The position numbers and the translations under genes were made by a program. Shown one piece after another: positions 1 through 11,903 of a stretch of DNA of 64,000 bases. The stretch spans positions 19,661,501 to 19,725,500 of the forward strand of contig OZ005605.1 in the NCBI GenBank assembly GCA_963930655.1. The letters are read 5' to 3'. The stretch comes from Myrica gale (Eukaryota; Streptophyta; Magnoliopsida; Fagales; Myricaceae). The notes beneath the pieces are model-generated. The model searched no databases and had not been told where the DNA came from. It worked only from the letters and a program-made list of their open reading frames with translations. The number at the start of each line of letters is the position of its first letter. Within the stretch, counting starts at the first letter, position 1.

Positions 1-1845
1 AGACATCGACCAAGGTAACTTGGAGCCTAACCTATGCCTTCTGTTCCTCCGTAGGTTGTTCTCGTTAATATTCTGCCTTCTGTTTTATAAAAAAATTTAA
101 CTTTGTTTGTCGGAAACTTGTTTTCTTGCTGAATTTTTACCTTTGCTGTTATTGTATGAAATTCTATGTCTTCCCGACGAATGATTTTTTTTCATCAACT
201 TTAATTCATATCGAAAAAAAATAAAAACTCTTGTTGGTTTATGATAACTTAACTTCATGAGGATGTTGAAGTTAGCCATGAAAATAAAAATTCTTGTAGT
301 TGATGACCTTGGGAACCTTAGGAGATCTTTGAGAATCTTTGAGAAGTCTGGACTTCCCCAACTTGGTTTATGAAAATCTTTTTCAACAACACTCCCATTA
401 AATTGATTGGGTCAATATCAGAGATTTCTTTTGTTTATTTGTTTCCACTTGTGATAGAGATTAATTAGCCGAAGTGATTTCGTATAAACAGAATAAGATT
501 ATTCTGTTACAAGATTGAATTGGCAGAGATATAGTATTTTGTGATTGGATCAAGATAATTATCAACTGGTCTTTGAAAATTTCAAGGTATTGTTGTATTT
601 CAACTTTAGTATATGATATCTAGAGGTCTAGAATAAAGCATACTGGTGTTAGAAAGTTCTTGATTTAGTTTTTCTGGCAAACTCAGTTCTGTAACCTCAA
701 TCCTCTTCATGATTTTGAAATTAGTTCCTGCTTTGACCCATTTTGCTGGGTTAACTAATGATGAGTTGAGCTCTTCCTTCAGGGCTTGGGGCAAAGATTA
801 GGAAGGTTGAGCTAGGTTAGGGCTTCGTAGCTTGGGCTGGTTTCCACATGCTTTTCATGTTGTATTTAAGTAGAAGGAACTAACCTATACATGTGGATTT
901 CAGTAAATGAGATTTGGCATTGGATAGTACAATCGTTATGACAGTAATTTGCTTCATACCTTTTCTTTTCTTCCCAACTCCCTCCCCTTTTGGACCCTTC
1001 CCCACCCTCACTCCCCACATATGGGTGGTGCTATCTATGGTGATGTTTGGCAAGCAGAAATTTTAAGAATTTTGAGTTTCTAAGTGAAATTTTTGATAGT
1101 TTGACTTATATGGGGGTTTGTAAAAAGTTGGTGAAAAGGTTTAGAACGTTTTATTGTAAAATGATTTCTATTGGAGTTTGTTAAAAAGTAAGGAGAGAGA
1201 AGATTTGATGTATCTTTTTTTTAATGAAAAAGTATTAAAGTTGGTGTGAAAAGGTGTTGGAATTTGTGTGAAAGTTTTGATATTTTGTTCTTTGGTTGTA
1301 AAGATTTTTGAAATATTTTTTTAAAAGGTGAAAATTTATTGTCACCAAACATCATCTATATTTACTTGGCTAATAAGCTTTTAGTTTTATAAATCTCATT
1401 CTTATGCAAGTGCTTTCATATATGGTTCTATTTGGTGTTGAATCCACCAAATTGCCATAGCAGAAGGGTCTGGATGCTTCAGGGTAAAAAGTATGATGTA
1501 AAACTCTACTGATAGGATGATTGGTTGACAGCATTTTTTTCAATCCCTGAGTGTAAGTGAAGGACATGGGAAGCTGATGTTGTCAAGTAAGAGAGAAACA
1601 TGTGTATATCTTGGAGGGTATACGTCCTCAAACTGCGAATATCAATTCAGTTTTCAATTGACACAGTATGAAGATGGAAGTTTTTTTTACCACTGAATGA
1701 AAAGCCACTTTATTGCAACATATGCACTCACATACAGTGCTGCTTAGAATTATGTGGTTTCTTCTGAGTGAACCTATGTATTTTGTATCATTGACCAATA
1801 TTTTCCCAATTCAATATATGATCGGTTTTCCTTTCTTGTTTGCAG
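1..1845 (+). other. 5' UTR intron region of the AT-hook gene
   Basis: No protein-coding exon is visible here. A possible donor (AAG then GTAACT) lies at about base 14, and a clear pyrimidine-rich acceptor ending TTTGCAG lies at 1839-1845, directly before the exon that carries the AT-hook start codon. The stretch therefore probably is one long 5' UTR intron. It contains a MITE-like element at 1042-1353 (listed separately). The exact donor is inferred. Confidence 0.5.
1042..1353. mobile_element. MITE-like element, hAT- or MULE-type ends
   Basis: The ends are inverted: GATGTTTGGCAAGCAG at the left and the complement of GTCACCAAACATC at the right. The interior is AT-rich and non-coding. The flanks ATCTATGGT and ATCTATATT look like a diverged 8-9 bp target duplication. 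The family is inferred from duplication length only. It lies in the probable 5' UTR intron of the AT-hook gene. Confidence 0.5.
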
Positions 1846-1896
1846 GGGAAAATTCTAGGACCAGTGTAAAACTGCAATTTGCATCCGTTGTGCAAG

Positions 1897-3183
1897 ATGA
1901 ACCAACAGAGTCAAAAGACAAGTTCCTTATCTCCCGCAGACGTCCCTGTGAGACGGAAACGTGGACGACCACGTAAGGATGAAAATTTGTTTCTGGAGAA
2001 AAAGAAGCCCGTGATGCCTCCATCTGACAGCTCGAGAAAAAATAAAGAAAGTGCAGATACAAGTGGTGATGCAAACAGTGACATGGTGGGTCAGGTGGTT
2101 ACTGGTGTCATTGAAGGTTCATTTGATGCAGGATGTCTTCTTAATGTTAAGGTAGGCGATACGGACACTCATTTGAGGGGTGTGGTATTTCTTCCAGGGC
2201 GGTTCACTCCAATTACCTCGGCAAATGACGTTGCTCCACATGTTAAGATGCATAACAGAAAAGAGATCCCAATCCCAATTCTTAACGCACAGACCCAGCT
2301 TCATAATTCTGTTTTACCATCAGAACAGAGTAGTGAGCAACCTACTGAGCTCAAGACCCATGCACCTGAACTTTCAGAGCAACTTCCTTCGTCTAAGACT
2401 CAGACTGCAATCCCAAATGCACCTGAGAACCAGTCTGCCTCTGTTGTGGCACCTCTGGCTGCCGTCTTGCCCAAGAATGATGCAGGTCTTTCCTTGGGGG
2501 GAAATGAAGTGCCACAGCAAACTCTGGAGCCTGTAGTTGAGAGCCTATCTGCCTCTATTTTGGCACAGCCGGATCATGATAAGATTGTTGAACACGATGA
2601 GGTTCTGCAGGAAAGTGGAGCTTCCGCATTGATAAAAGGGCATAATGTCGATGTGGAGACAGCTAAAGAACCAAAAGCAGAATTGTGTTCCGAACTAGTT
2701 ATTGACATTGTGCCAGGTGTTGAAATCATTCCTGAAGAGTCTCAAATTGAACGTGAGGCTGTGAGTCGTGACCATAAGCAGAATGATGAAGTGGAAAGCC
2801 CAAATCTTGAACTTAACCAAAGTTCTGTATTTGCTGAACCCAAACTCCCATCTTCAGAACAGGTCAATGCGCCCATGGATGTATTGATGGGAGATCAGGC
2901 TTCTTCAAAGAAAGATACAGCACAAGATATGCAGTCAGAGCTTGCAACCAAGACTTCAAGTGGAAATGACTTGTCCCTCTCAAATGGAAGGCCTGCTACT
3001 GATCCCGCTAACGCTGAGGGAGAACTTATTCCATCAGAGTCCAAGCCTGCGCCTGAAGAATCTGTTCTTACAGGAATTCCTGAACCCCAGATCTGTAGTT
3101 CTGAAACCTCGGGCAATACAGAAAATGCTATCAAAGATGGCCTTACATCTACACAAGAATTGGATTCCCCCAGTAGGACCTGA
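1897..3183 (+). CDS. AT-hook motif protein, plant-specific family
   Basis: A single coding exon of 428 residues starts at the ATG at 1897, just after a splice acceptor at 1845; the frame is open further upstream but has no better ATG. Residues 19-28 read RRKRGRPRKD, an AT-hook with the RGRP core that binds the minor groove of AT-rich DNA. Residues about 64-120 form the family's conserved block (GQVV.GVIEGSFDAG, then GVVFLPGRFTP and KEIPIP). The remaining C-terminal two thirds is acidic, rich in Ser, Glu and Pro, and looks disordered. The family is found in plants and is annotated only as AT-hook-containing; a nuclear DNA-binding role is inferred from the hook. Arabidopsis relatives include At4g21895, as recalled. 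The polar tail is poorly conserved and gives no functional clue. Confidence 0.85.
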   Translation: MNQQSQKTSSLSPADVPVRRKRGRPRKDENLFLEKKKPVMPPSDSSRKNKESADTSGDANSDMVGQVVTGVIEGSFDAGCLLNVKVGDTDTHLRGVVFLPGRFTPITSANDVAPHVKMHNRKEIPIPILNAQTQLHNSVLPSEQSSEQPTELKTHAPELSEQLPSSKTQTAIPNAPENQSASVVAPLAAVLPKNDAGLSLGGNEVPQQTLEPVVESLSASILAQPDHDKIVEHDEVLQESGASALIKGHNVDVETAKEPKAELCSELVIDIVPGVEIIPEESQIEREAVSRDHKQNDEVESPNLELNQSSVFAEPKLPSSEQVNAPMDVLMGDQASSKKDTAQDMQSELATKTSSGNDLSLSNGRPATDPANAEGELIPSESKPAPEESVLTGIPEPQICSSETSGNTENAIKDGLTSTQELDSPSRT

Positions 3184-3735
3184 GAATAATCCATGAAGTT
3201 TAGCACAGGACAGAAGGCTCGAAGATAGCATCAAGGCTTGAGATATGTAGGCAGTAATTCCCCAATCCCTTGCGTTGATTAAGATTATTTACTTGACACT
3301 TGTTTAGAAGATCAATAGCGACAGATTTGCGCTCCTGAAATTGATGTCCAAGTTGTAATTGTCTCAACATATTGGGAAGAGATCCGTGCTTAAATTTGTC
3401 GTTTTACTGGTAATAACTTGTCGGGGTAGAAGCCTATAGTTGAGACAACTATATCTGTTACGTACAGTTGTATTCAGAAACTCCACCTATGGTTGGGTTT
3501 TGTTCCATACCAGCTAGTAATAATATTGCCCGAAATATACCATGAAAGCATTTCTAAATTCTTCTTTCCTCTTTTAGTGTTGTTTTTCTCCTCTTCTTCT
3601 TCTTCTTCTTTGCTGTTGCTTTACCAAAATTAAACTATTTGCTAATTGCACCAATTGACTCTTTCGAGCAATATCTGACATTTCAACTACGAACCTTCCT
3701 CTCCATTTTCTACATTCTTTCACCCTTTGTTTTTT
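3184..3735. other. 3' region of the AT-hook gene, no further gene
   Basis: This is the 3' UTR and intergenic DNA. A short CTT/TCT-rich tract lies near 3590-3613. No open frame with recognisable similarity and no RNA gene was seen. Confidence 0.5.
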
Positions 3736-3923
3736 GGGTTAATGACCAAAATAGTCCCTGGATTTTATGCCCTTTATCGATTTGGTTCCTGAATTTCCAA
3801 TTGGAAACTCAGGGACCAAATTGATAAATGAGGATAACCTAAGGACTTATGTGACCAAATTGAAAACTCAAGTACCAAATCGATAAAGAGCATAAAACCA
3901 AGGGACTATTTTGGTCATTAACC
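3736..3923. mobile_element. MITE with long inverted repeats and ~10 bp target duplication
   Basis: The left arm begins GGTTAATGACCAAAATAG, and the right arm is its reverse complement ending GGTCATTAACC; pairing extends about 50 bp inward. The flanks TTTGTTTTTT (3726-3735) and TTTATTTTTT (3924-3933) are a near-perfect 10 bp duplication. That length and the long arms suggest a Mutator-like non-autonomous element. It lies about 280 bp upstream of MED21. Confidence 0.7.
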
Positions 3924-3984
3924 TTTATTTTTTATGTTAGGGGGTATTCGGGTTTTGAATATCAGGGATTACCCGCCCTAAGAG

Positions 3985-4204
3985 AAATTGGGCCGTGAAG
4001 GGAGACTTCCACGTAATGAATAGCCCATGTACGTCCTTCGTTCATCGTCGTAGGCCCAACTATATATGGATTAAGCTCTCTCGAATTCATTCCTACGACG
4101 ACGTTCCACTGGCAAGGTAAATCCCCTCTCTGAGCTCCATCGTCTTCCCGAACTCGGAACGCCGACTGAGTCTGTCGGTAAGGGGGTAAGGTGTCTGGAA
4201 GAAG
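3985..4204 (+). promoter_or_regulatory. MED21 promoter and 5' UTR with TGGGCC-type elements
   Basis: The sequence TTGGGCC lies near 3989 and AGGCCCAAC near 4052. These match the plant site II motif (TGGGCY), which is common in promoters of constitutively expressed housekeeping genes. No clear TATA box is seen. The role is inferred from motif and position. Confidence 0.4.
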
Positions 4205-5776
4205 ATGGATATAATATCTCAACTACAAGAGCAAGTGAATACAATCGCAGCGGTAGCCTTCAACACCTTCGGTACACTACAGAGGGATGCTCCTCCTGTC
4301 CGACTCTCTCCCAACTACCCGGAGCCACCTCCTAATCCCACGGAGGACGCCGCCACCAACTTCTCCGAACAACCAAAGCTCCTCAGTGCCGCCCTCGTCA
4401 AGGCCGCTAAACAGGTACACAGCACCACATATTATTATGATTCTTGATTTTAAAGAAAATCAATTCAGCGATTTCGTATTTAAAGTTATCAATTTTTTTA
4501 GTTTTTGGGTACTTGCATCTGTGCGTGGAAGTATGACGCTTCCAAGCTTATAACTGCTGATTAATATCGTTTCTAAGAAAATTTAAGTGGTTCAGATTCT
4601 GCCACTCCTCTATTCATCTGCGCGGAACTACAGAGCAAGCGATTACGGAAAATTTGGAAACATTTTGCGATGAATTATGTAGAACGTTGTAGGATCTCGA
4701 ATGAAACTTAGATCAATAACAAAAGAATGAAGTTTGCAGATGTGGAAGATTCCAGCACATGAAATTTAGGTTCTGTAGGCTCCTTTTACCTGTATTATGT
4801 CTATCTGACTAGGATCTGACCATAATGCCATCTCGTTTATCAATCTATTTGATCCTTTTGTTCGAGTTCCTATGAATGCTAACATTTCTTCCTTTCGTAG
4901 TTTGATGCACTGGTTGCTGCACTGCCGTTGTCTGACGGAGGTGAAGAAGCACAACTCAAAAGGATTGCGGAACTGCAGGTAGGGTCGAATGACTGACAGC
5001 TCTTGCATTCAAGATTCTAAACATTTTGTGCATATTCTCTTGGGGATCTCTGATATAAATTGACCATGCAGGCTGAAAATGATGCTGTAGGACAAGAACT
5101 TCAGAAGCAACTCGAAGCTGCAGGTGTGTATCCACTTTTGCTGTTCAAGTTTTTAATTAGATCTATGTATGTTCCTTCTTCTGAGATTGAAATGCAAAGC
5201 AACCTTAAAAAAAAAAGATGAGGGAGGAGAAACGAGAAGCCCTCTTGCTAGCTCGTTTAATTTCAAACGTTCTAACCAAAGGTGGTAGCTTATGACTTTC
5301 AGTACTAGAGAGGATATAATGCATTATGAAGACCCTGCTTGGTCTCTCTTCACGATCTTCTTCTCACTCGTGCATGTGTTTGTTTGTGGGTGTGCAAAAG
5401 CATGCCTGGATGGGTGCTCAGCAGCATGATCCTTTTCTTTTTTTATGTATCTGAGATAGTCTGCCAGCTGATCAGCCTCTTTTATAGCTCGTGAGAAACA
5501 GGATTTCTTTCAATTTGTAAACAATTCCTATGCACTAAATAATCTGTTTAAATGACGAAATTTTTATTTTAAGAGGGTCATGGACCATCATGCCTAAGCC
5601 AATCCAATTCTTCTTTTGCTTATCTGTTGTTAATCTTGTCAAATGGAAGTTCATTCAGTATTGAGCTATCTAAGAATCTCATTGTTTTGGTGGTACCAGA
5701 GAAGGAATTAAAACAGGTTCAGGAATTGTTCAGTCAAGCGACAGATAACTGCTTGAACTTGAAGAAACCAGATTGA
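4205..5776 (+). CDS. MED21: Mediator of RNA polymerase II transcription subunit 21
   Basis: Four exons (4205-4414, 4901-4978, 5072-5123, 5700-5776) join in frame to a 138-residue protein, the usual plant MED21 length. It begins MDIISQLQEQVNTIAA, and residues 17-42 hold the conserved FNTFGTLQRDAPPVRLSPNYPEP region. The C-terminal half (LQKQLEAAEKELKQVQELFS) is the coiled coil that pairs with MED7 in the Mediator middle module. MED21 bridges transcription factors and RNA polymerase II in the nucleus, and in Arabidopsis it is known to contact the histone H2B ubiquitin ligase HUB1. All splice sites are GT-AG; exon 3 ends in phase 1 and exon 4 starts with the matching AG. The protein ends NLKKPD. 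Nothing looks broken. Confidence 0.95.
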
Positions 5777-7307
5777 AGAAGGTGGTTTTAAAATGTAAGA
5801 TTTCTATTATTGGAATTTTTTCCATTGTCAAAATTTAGTTGCCAATTAGCTTATACAAACAGCATTTCATGTTGTGTAAGTTTTTCATGCAAAGCCTTCT
5901 AATTCAGTGACTTCAAAATCACTTTGAAACTCTGCAAAGATGTCTCATGAATTTTATGACTGGTGATAGCAATGGCAATGTCAATGTTGATCAACTTCAA
6001 AATCATTTCCCACCGTTCACTCAAACGGTCTGGGTAACAAGTTCCCCTTTGATGCCGATTCCACCCTCCTACAGTTACTACGTCAAGCGTTCTTCAACCC
6101 CTCAGGCAGTCAGGCTGGAACTAGGCCCAGAATAATAGGTTTATTTTTCTCCTTTTCCTCAAATTTACAATCAGCCAAAGATCAAAATGTTAGCCAAGAT
6201 CCGAGAAAAACCTTTTCTGTGCAGTTGAATGGACCTATGGAGAGCGTGACGATGGAGAACGATTTGTTAACACAATTTGCATGCTGCCTAAACTCCCCCG
6301 CTTCCCTCCTTCCTGTAAATAACTTAATCAGACAGAGCGAGCGCGCCTGGCTTTTAGGTGCCTTTCGTTGAAGATTTGAAAGAAAGCGAATGCCACAATA
6401 CGAGGGGAGGACAAGAGAGACAGAAGAGAGAGCAATGGGAAACGGTTGCTTCTAGTGATAAACATCGACGGTTTCAGAGACTCGGATGGTTGGAATTTCA
6501 TCAACCCATTACCATTTCGACGCACAGAAAGCATCTAAGGATCTACCTGACAGGCGACTGGTGAGCCAAGACGTCAAAAACTGAAGCGTCGGGCCGAGCT
6601 AAGGCATTGGTCGGCTCCGGTGACGACAAGGTTTTAGCACCTTTTCAATGGCCCCAAAGAAAGCCAAATCAATTGGTCATTTGAGATTACTTCCTCCATC
6701 ACAGTAGGCAGTTGCTATAAATCGTAATTTAAGAAGTCCATTTCCTCTTCAACCCAATACCTCTGCTCCTCGGCCAGGTTGGGTTGAGGTTTGTGAGTTT
6801 ACAAAAAAAAAACATGGTCAAAGAATGCAACCTTTGCCAAGGATACAAGCAAAGGACGCTTTGTCCCGAAACAGACCTTGCTCGCAATAACCTATATTTC
6901 TGTACTAAGAAAGTCCGGTTTAATCCAAGCCATCTCATACTTACCATTAGTCTTTTGAGTTCCACCTTCAGCGGGGATTATCGAAATGGGAATAAGGGCG
7001 GCACATCTCCGGACTCCATTTCCTTTCAATGACCGCCCAGAATCTATGCCATGGGAAGAAGAATTTACACTAGACCACACAACGAACATCACAGCAAATA
7101 CATATTTGAAAATTGCACGAACTCGTCAGGAACATAACATTAGCCAATGAATATGTTGATAAGATAGACCAAAGACAGTCTAAATTGGTTTACTTGAAAA
7201 GGCTAGAGAGAGCTCCGAGGTAGATTCAAACAGTATCTTAAAAAGTGTTTATTTAAAACAAAACAAAACAAAAAAACAAAGGTAGCCACAGAAGAAACTG
7301 AGCTTTC
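5777..7307. other. Intergenic region between MED21 and RBP45 3' ends
   Basis: MED21 and RBP45 converge on this 1.5 kb. The first part should hold the MED21 3' UTR and the last about 200 bp the RBP45 3' UTR. Only short shadow frames are present, and no RNA gene or repeat with clear ends was found. Confidence 0.5.
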
Positions 7308-10300
7308 TCAGCTATACCCCGCTTGCTGCTGCGGTGCCTGCTGCTGGTAATTTCCATAAGGATATCCATACATGTTGGGATCTTGCGGAGCTGGAGCATA
7401 TCCATAGCTTTCATGTCCATATGGATATCCATAATATCCACCACTCCACTGATTTGGGTCTGGCTGAGGCTGAACAGCAACGGCCATATCCTGTACATTA
7501 GTCAGATTCAAGCAACCAGGGAATATGAGTACAAAAAAAAGGGCAACCATGGAATATCTACGAAGAAAATATCTGAGTAACAGGTAAAAACATACCACCT
7601 GTTTGTTTGAAGGACTTCGGCCCCAAGAAAGCCGAATATTCTGTCCACCCAACTGAGTTCCATTTAACATCCTCAATGATTCCTCAGCACAACTTCTGAT
7701 GCATCAGATAAACACACAACAACAAAGATAGTAAACGTGCTGTATAATTGAGAACTGTCACCCTGCAAATATCCGGAAAATTTACTTGCCTGTCAACAAA
7801 CTGCACAAACCCACATCGCTTGCCTGATGGTATCTTCACATGCACTAATTGCCCATATTGGCTGAAAACTTGTCTCAAATGGTCATCAGTAACATTAGCA
7901 TCCAAATTGCCAACAAAAATCTGCACCCAATAGTTATTAAGTCACAAACATGTTTCATGGGAAGTAATCTCGTTGTAGGAAATAAATACAAGTACCCACA
8001 GTTGTGTTATTTGGGTCATTCTCGTTCTGGGTCCCTTGAGAGCTCTGGTATGAAGCTGCATACAAAATACAAAGGAGAAATAAAGAGGGAAGTAAAAGTT
8101 GCCCCATTTTGGTAAAACATGATTCAAGGAATGGTTCCCTACCACTAGAAGCTGCTACTTCCAACCATTACAACAAGCAAGGTACATATGCAGGCAGAAG
8201 CTGTGCTGTGTAGTTTGCAGTCAAAGCTAACAAGTCTTAACTAAATCTAATGCATCTTGACAATCATAAGAGAGCTTCGTAAGATGGCTATTTTAATTTA
8301 CCCCTATGGTAAAAGCTTCACTAATGGTGAACAGCAACAAAGAGAATTGTCTCACATAATATATCTTACCATAAGCCACTGCAGAAGCAGAACATTCATC
8401 AAAATATATTATATGGCAGTCGCATTTATCAGACGAAGAGTTGGGACTTAGTATACAAAAGAAGACAAGCAATGAAGCTACCCATAAAATTAACTGTAAC
8501 AAAATTTGGCAGCAGCCATCATACTTGGTATTTAAAGGCAGGGATCAATGATACTCGGTGTAAGTAACCACTCAATCCAAAAGTCAGATCATCATCACCT
8601 AAACAAACAAATCAAGTAACTAATAAGACATCACACAACTTTTAGTGTCAGTTTCAAAGCTAACAGCCACAGCCATTTGTCTTTCAGAGCAAAGAGTTTC
8701 CCCCGTCAAAGAGCCTTGCTTGTTTCTTAATGTTGTAATACTAGATTCACAGTTCTTTCACCCACCCCTTTCTATTTTCTTCCTCTATCTGGCTGCAAAC
8801 AGAATTGTGGATCTTGCAACTAGAGAAGCTAAGTTTAAACCAAAAAACCTAATTTTTTAATCCTCCATCAAAAAAATGGATGACGGGTACCGCATTCATA
8901 CGCTATGACTAATACACAAGGAAGCCCCCGATTATTGATCACATCATACGCTTATCTCTTTAGTGGAGCAGATAGATAGGGACTCCTAGGTTACTTCTCT
9001 ATTATTGCCTAATAGTCCTTCCATCAGTCTCTAGAAAGAACCTCACAAAGTAACCTCTAGAGCACAGAACTTAACTAGTAACATGTGACATTATGACACT
9101 AAGCATTTAACAAACTTCACGGAACGTAAAACCTTGATTTCCACCAATCCTGAGAGCCCAAGACTTTAATAGGAAAAAAACTGTGACAAAGAGACTAAGT
9201 TATGTTATGCTGAGGACCCCATGCGCGAACAACCGTGCATGCACATTACCACACAGTTATCCCGCAAAACGTTGGTATAAAATATGTTGATCTAAAAATG
9301 TCAGTGGCAGAGGTTGCGTCAGGCCAAGAGTGCCAGGCTACAGCTGCCCTTTAAACAAGCACTAACTAGTTAAGGATAGCCAACAGATAGGGAGGTGCCA
9401 ATGCCCAGAGCTATCCCAAAGTGATGCAAAGGCATAAGATAAACAATTACCTGTGCATGGTTTTTAAAGTTAATTGTGAGTGAATACAATGTTCACCTGA
9501 TTCATAGGCTCACACAACTGAGAGGAAGCGAACTAAACACCGATACAAAGAATGAACATCGAGTAACTCTTTGACATTACTTTAACACTAAGCATTTAAC
9601 AAACTTCAAGTTAATTGTGAGTGGATACAAATCCTCAGTGTCATTACTTTAACAATGAATATCGAGTAACTCTTTGACAATAACACCAATACAAAGAATA
9701 ACCAGATGTAGAAACGAATGGGAGGTTGAAGTGCCAGCAGAACCTAAAAACTAAAACGAGTAACAAGCTGCAACGTGCAGTTTCAGGAAATTTAAACTAC
9801 AATTAAGCCTCCAAGGCAACATGGGAAACAATCGATCTAACTAAAACTAAAATGCCACGACGAAATATGGAATGGAACATTAAAGATGTATTCTTCTGTA
9901 AATTTGTAGAAAATCACAAGGGGAAAAACTCCAAAAAACTGAAACTGAAATTGGACTGGAAAATCTCTCAGTAACCAGAAGTCACAAAGTGTAACTTGAC
10001 GGAAAGCTCAACCAATAGAACGAACTGAAACTTGAATCTGAAAATGTAGCATTAAAAATGCCACACAAAAGTAAAGGGCAAGACGTAACTGGGAAACTGA
10101 CCTAGGCGAGGCCATGCACTATAGGGGTAACCATTTCAGCTGAAATCAGTTCCAGGCCCCTAGATGACAGAGCCTCTTGACACCCTGCTTTGAGACAACA
10201 GGAGTTCTATGAGTTTTAAGATTTTAATAGCATTTGTAGTGCCCAAATCTGCAAGGAGCGTAGAGGAAGGAAATGACTTTTGAAAGTGCTGCATATCTTC

Positions 10301-11903
10301 AAGTGCAAAACTGAGAGAAAGCAAACTAAACCATAATGTTTAGCATACAGCAGAAAGATCAATAATTAAAAAATGAGCCTCACCATATATGGGGCAGATA
10401 CAAACTAAAAATGGTCATGTTGAAACAAAGAAAGAACACAGCCTTGGAGTGTTGGAATCAAATTAAACTGACCACGATTACTCTTAACACTATAAAATAA
10501 AATTTCACGCAAAGAAGATACATAAAGCCATCAGAATAAGAAATAAACAAGGAGAAAACTACAATGCATATTCAACATACCTTTTGGTTGCTGACTTGCC
10601 GTAGTATTTTTGTTTGTAGCCGGGCCTATTCGCATGGGCCTTGAAGAACAAAGAACTCCATTCATCTCTGTCATAGCACGCAGCTGCTCACCTTCATCTC
10701 CAAACCTGACAAACCCATAACCCTTTGTCCGACCAGTAAGCCTATCAATCACAACCTTTGCACCCTTAATCGAAGGATAACGGCCCCTGAAGGTCTCTTG
10801 TAACATGTAGTCAGTGACATCAGGAGCCAAATCCCCCACAAATATGGTGAAATCCGGAGTATCATCAGAACGCCTGTCGCCCGAACTAAAAGTTGCCCAG
10901 TTAAGTCTGAAGTTCTGCCCACCATTTGGCATTATGGTGCCATTATATGTTTGAAGTACTCTCTCCGCTCCAGCACGGCTTGCAAACTCAATAAAGCCAT
11001 AGCCCTCTGACTGACCAGTCTGCTTATTTCGAATAACTTTCACCGAAATAACCTGCAAGCACAAACACATTCCATAGGTAACAAAAACAAAATAAAAACT
11101 GCTATTTTGGTTTGGTCTAAAAAAAAATTCAAAACTTTTCCCCAATCATTTTTTCATCAATAATAGGCCTGATGCTTGGATACTAATTTCAAAACCAAAC
11201 CAAACATAGAATCCCCAAACACTTTCCACTTTTGTATTCGTGAATTACAATTTGCAGTTAAGATTTCACCAAAAATGATACAGAGCTCCTGATGCTTGGA
11301 TACTAATTTCTCCAAAGTTTGTACACTTGTATCGCCCACAGAGGGGAAGAATCCAAAACATGAATAAGAATACAAACAAAAAATGAAACGCTGAAACGCA
11401 AGCACTAGAAGGAAATTAAATTGTAATAATATTTACAGAAGGTCGTTTACACAATAAATCAAACACACAAACCACAGACGTAAACAGTAGTAGCCAGGAG
11501 GTAATGCAAACACGGATCTTACAAGCCAGAAAAAATAAATTGAATAGCTAACCAAAACAACAAAAAAGTAAAGAAGCTGATTTTAAGGGTGGAAGGTTGT
11601 AGCCCGTACCTCGCCGGCCTGAGCGAAACAAGTGAAGAGATAGTTCTCGTCCATCCAGTACTGCAGGTCCCCGATCCAGAGAGTGCGTACCTCATCGGCG
11701 CTGGTGGGCTGGGCCGGAGGATAGGACTGTTGAGGCAGGGGCTGGACCTGCTGCGGTGCCCACATCTGGGGTGGTGCCTGAGCGGCTGGCGGTGCCGGTG
11801 GCGTCATCATCATATACGGCGATTGTTGTTGTTGCGGCGGATATTGCTGGGTCTGTTGGGACATTGTTGGAGGAGCCACGCCTGTCGGGGCGGGTTGCAT
11901 CAT
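7308..11903 (-). CDS. RBP45: Polyadenylate-binding protein RBP45, three RRMs
   Basis: Six exons on the minus strand (11903-11610, 11052-10581, 8055-8000, 7920-7790, 7695-7599, 7490-7308) join in frame to 410 residues. The first 70 residues are rich in Gln and Pro. RRM1 spans about 73-150 (RNP2 LWIGDL, RNP1 GYGFIEFA). RRM2 spans about 168-245 (IFVGDL, GYGFVRFG). RRM3 spans about 275-345 (IFVGNL, CGFVQFVD). The tail is rich in Tyr, Gly and Gln and ends QQAGYS. The family is nuclear, binds oligouridylate and poly(A) RNA, and is implicated in pre-mRNA and mRNA handling. Intron 2 is 2.5 kb. Intron 4 must use a GC donor (GACAG then GCAAGT), because the neighbouring GT site leads to a stop. The start is the first of two adjacent ATGs. 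Confidence 0.95.
9464..9700. repeat. Diverged local repeats inside RBP45 intron 2
   Basis: Short phrases recur about 100-140 bp apart: GTTAATTGTGAGTGAATAC near 9470 and again near 9610, ATCGAGTAACTCTTTGACA near 9558 and 9661, and CACTAAGCATTTAACAAACTTCA near 9097 and 9587. This looks like an old imperfect local duplication with rearrangement. No function is apparent. The rest of intron 2 (8056-10580) shows nothing recognisable. Confidence 0.5.

Noticed and set aside
8056-10580. Search for an independent gene or CRISPR-like array in RBP45 intron 2
   Set aside because: Only short diverged repeats without regular spacing were seen, and a CRISPR array is not expected in a plant nuclear genome.
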